Assembly: GCA_007119405.1 (NCBI GenBank)
Contig: SKPT01000160.1
Span: forward strand, 1 to 5,127
Length of the DNA: 5,127 nucleotides
DNA from: Phycisphaeraceae bacterium
GTDB lineage: Bacteria > Planctomycetota > Phycisphaerae > Phycisphaerales > Phycisphaeraceae
Direction of reading: 5' to 3'
The notes under the pieces are model-generated. The model saw only the letters and a program-made list of their open reading frames with translations, did no database searches and was not told the DNA's origin. Positions within the stretch are counted from its first letter, which is position 1. Each line of letters begins with the position of its first letter. The translations under genes and the position numbers were made by a program. This document shows, in pieces, positions 5,097 through 5,127 of this stretch.

Positions 5097-5127
5097 GATG
5101 TAGGGTGGGTAGAGCGAAGCGAAACCC
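5097..5127. repeat. Partial hairpin repeat after miaB (GTAGGGTGGGT type), cut by window edge
   Basis: Seven bases after the miaB stop begins GATGTAGGGTGGGTAGAGCG, followed by AAGCGAAACCC at the window edge. GGGT pairs with ACCC around a GCGAAGCG-containing loop. This is the left and middle part of a widespread bacterial intergenic repeat of the form GTAGGGTGGGT...ACCCACC. I expect the right arm to continue just outside the window. The hairpin could also help end the miaB transcript, although no T-run is visible here. Confidence 0.6.

Overview
This is a high-GC window (most codons end in G or C) with compact minus-strand genes, almost no recognisable Shine-Dalgarno sequences, and several families of intergenic palindromic repeats. 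The set fits a Planctomycetota genome, possibly Phycisphaerae. Three things support this: a MiaB with a long insertion in its radical SAM domain, a partial kinase resembling the COG2054/MfnE-like group linked to C1 (tetrahydromethanopterin) cofactor synthesis, and repeats of a type I associate with planctomycete genomes. The placement is an inference from style and protein families. No phylogenetic marker is present.

Layout. Positions 1-1830 hold three minus-strand genes that read leftward as a probable transcription unit. A cytoplasmic serine hydrolase of the beta-lactamase/DD-peptidase fold (1830-721) comes first. After 53 bases comes a small exported or lipid-anchored rhodanese-like protein without the catalytic cysteine (667-260). 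One base further on is the start of an amino-acid-kinase-family protein cut by the window edge (258 to 1). Positions 1831-2110 are non-coding. They contain an 86-base nested inverted repeat and a short heptanucleotide tandem array abutting the stop of the next gene. A family 2 glycosyltransferase follows on the minus strand (3076-2111).

Positions 3077-3440 separate this gene from the divergent miaB. The spacer holds a GC-rich hairpin in the glycosyltransferase leader, a 140-base element bounded by two near-identical 31-base hairpin units in opposite orientation, and a weak promoter candidate facing miaB. miaB (3441-5090, plus strand) encodes the tRNA i6A37 methylthiotransferase with all six cluster cysteines. 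Its radical SAM domain carries about 40 extra residues, part of which looks like an extragenic repeat captured in frame. The window ends inside another hairpin-type repeat just after the miaB stop.

The genes do not form an obvious common pathway. miaB is housekeeping tRNA modification. The glycosyltransferase probably serves surface polysaccharide or glycolipid synthesis. The hydrolase, rhodanese and kinase are linked only by close spacing. I see no defence system, CRISPR array, transposase or RNA gene. The most unusual content is the repeats: two sequence-distinct elements share the same head-to-head architecture and the same GGGTGCCAC ends, and one coding region carries a repeat-like insertion.
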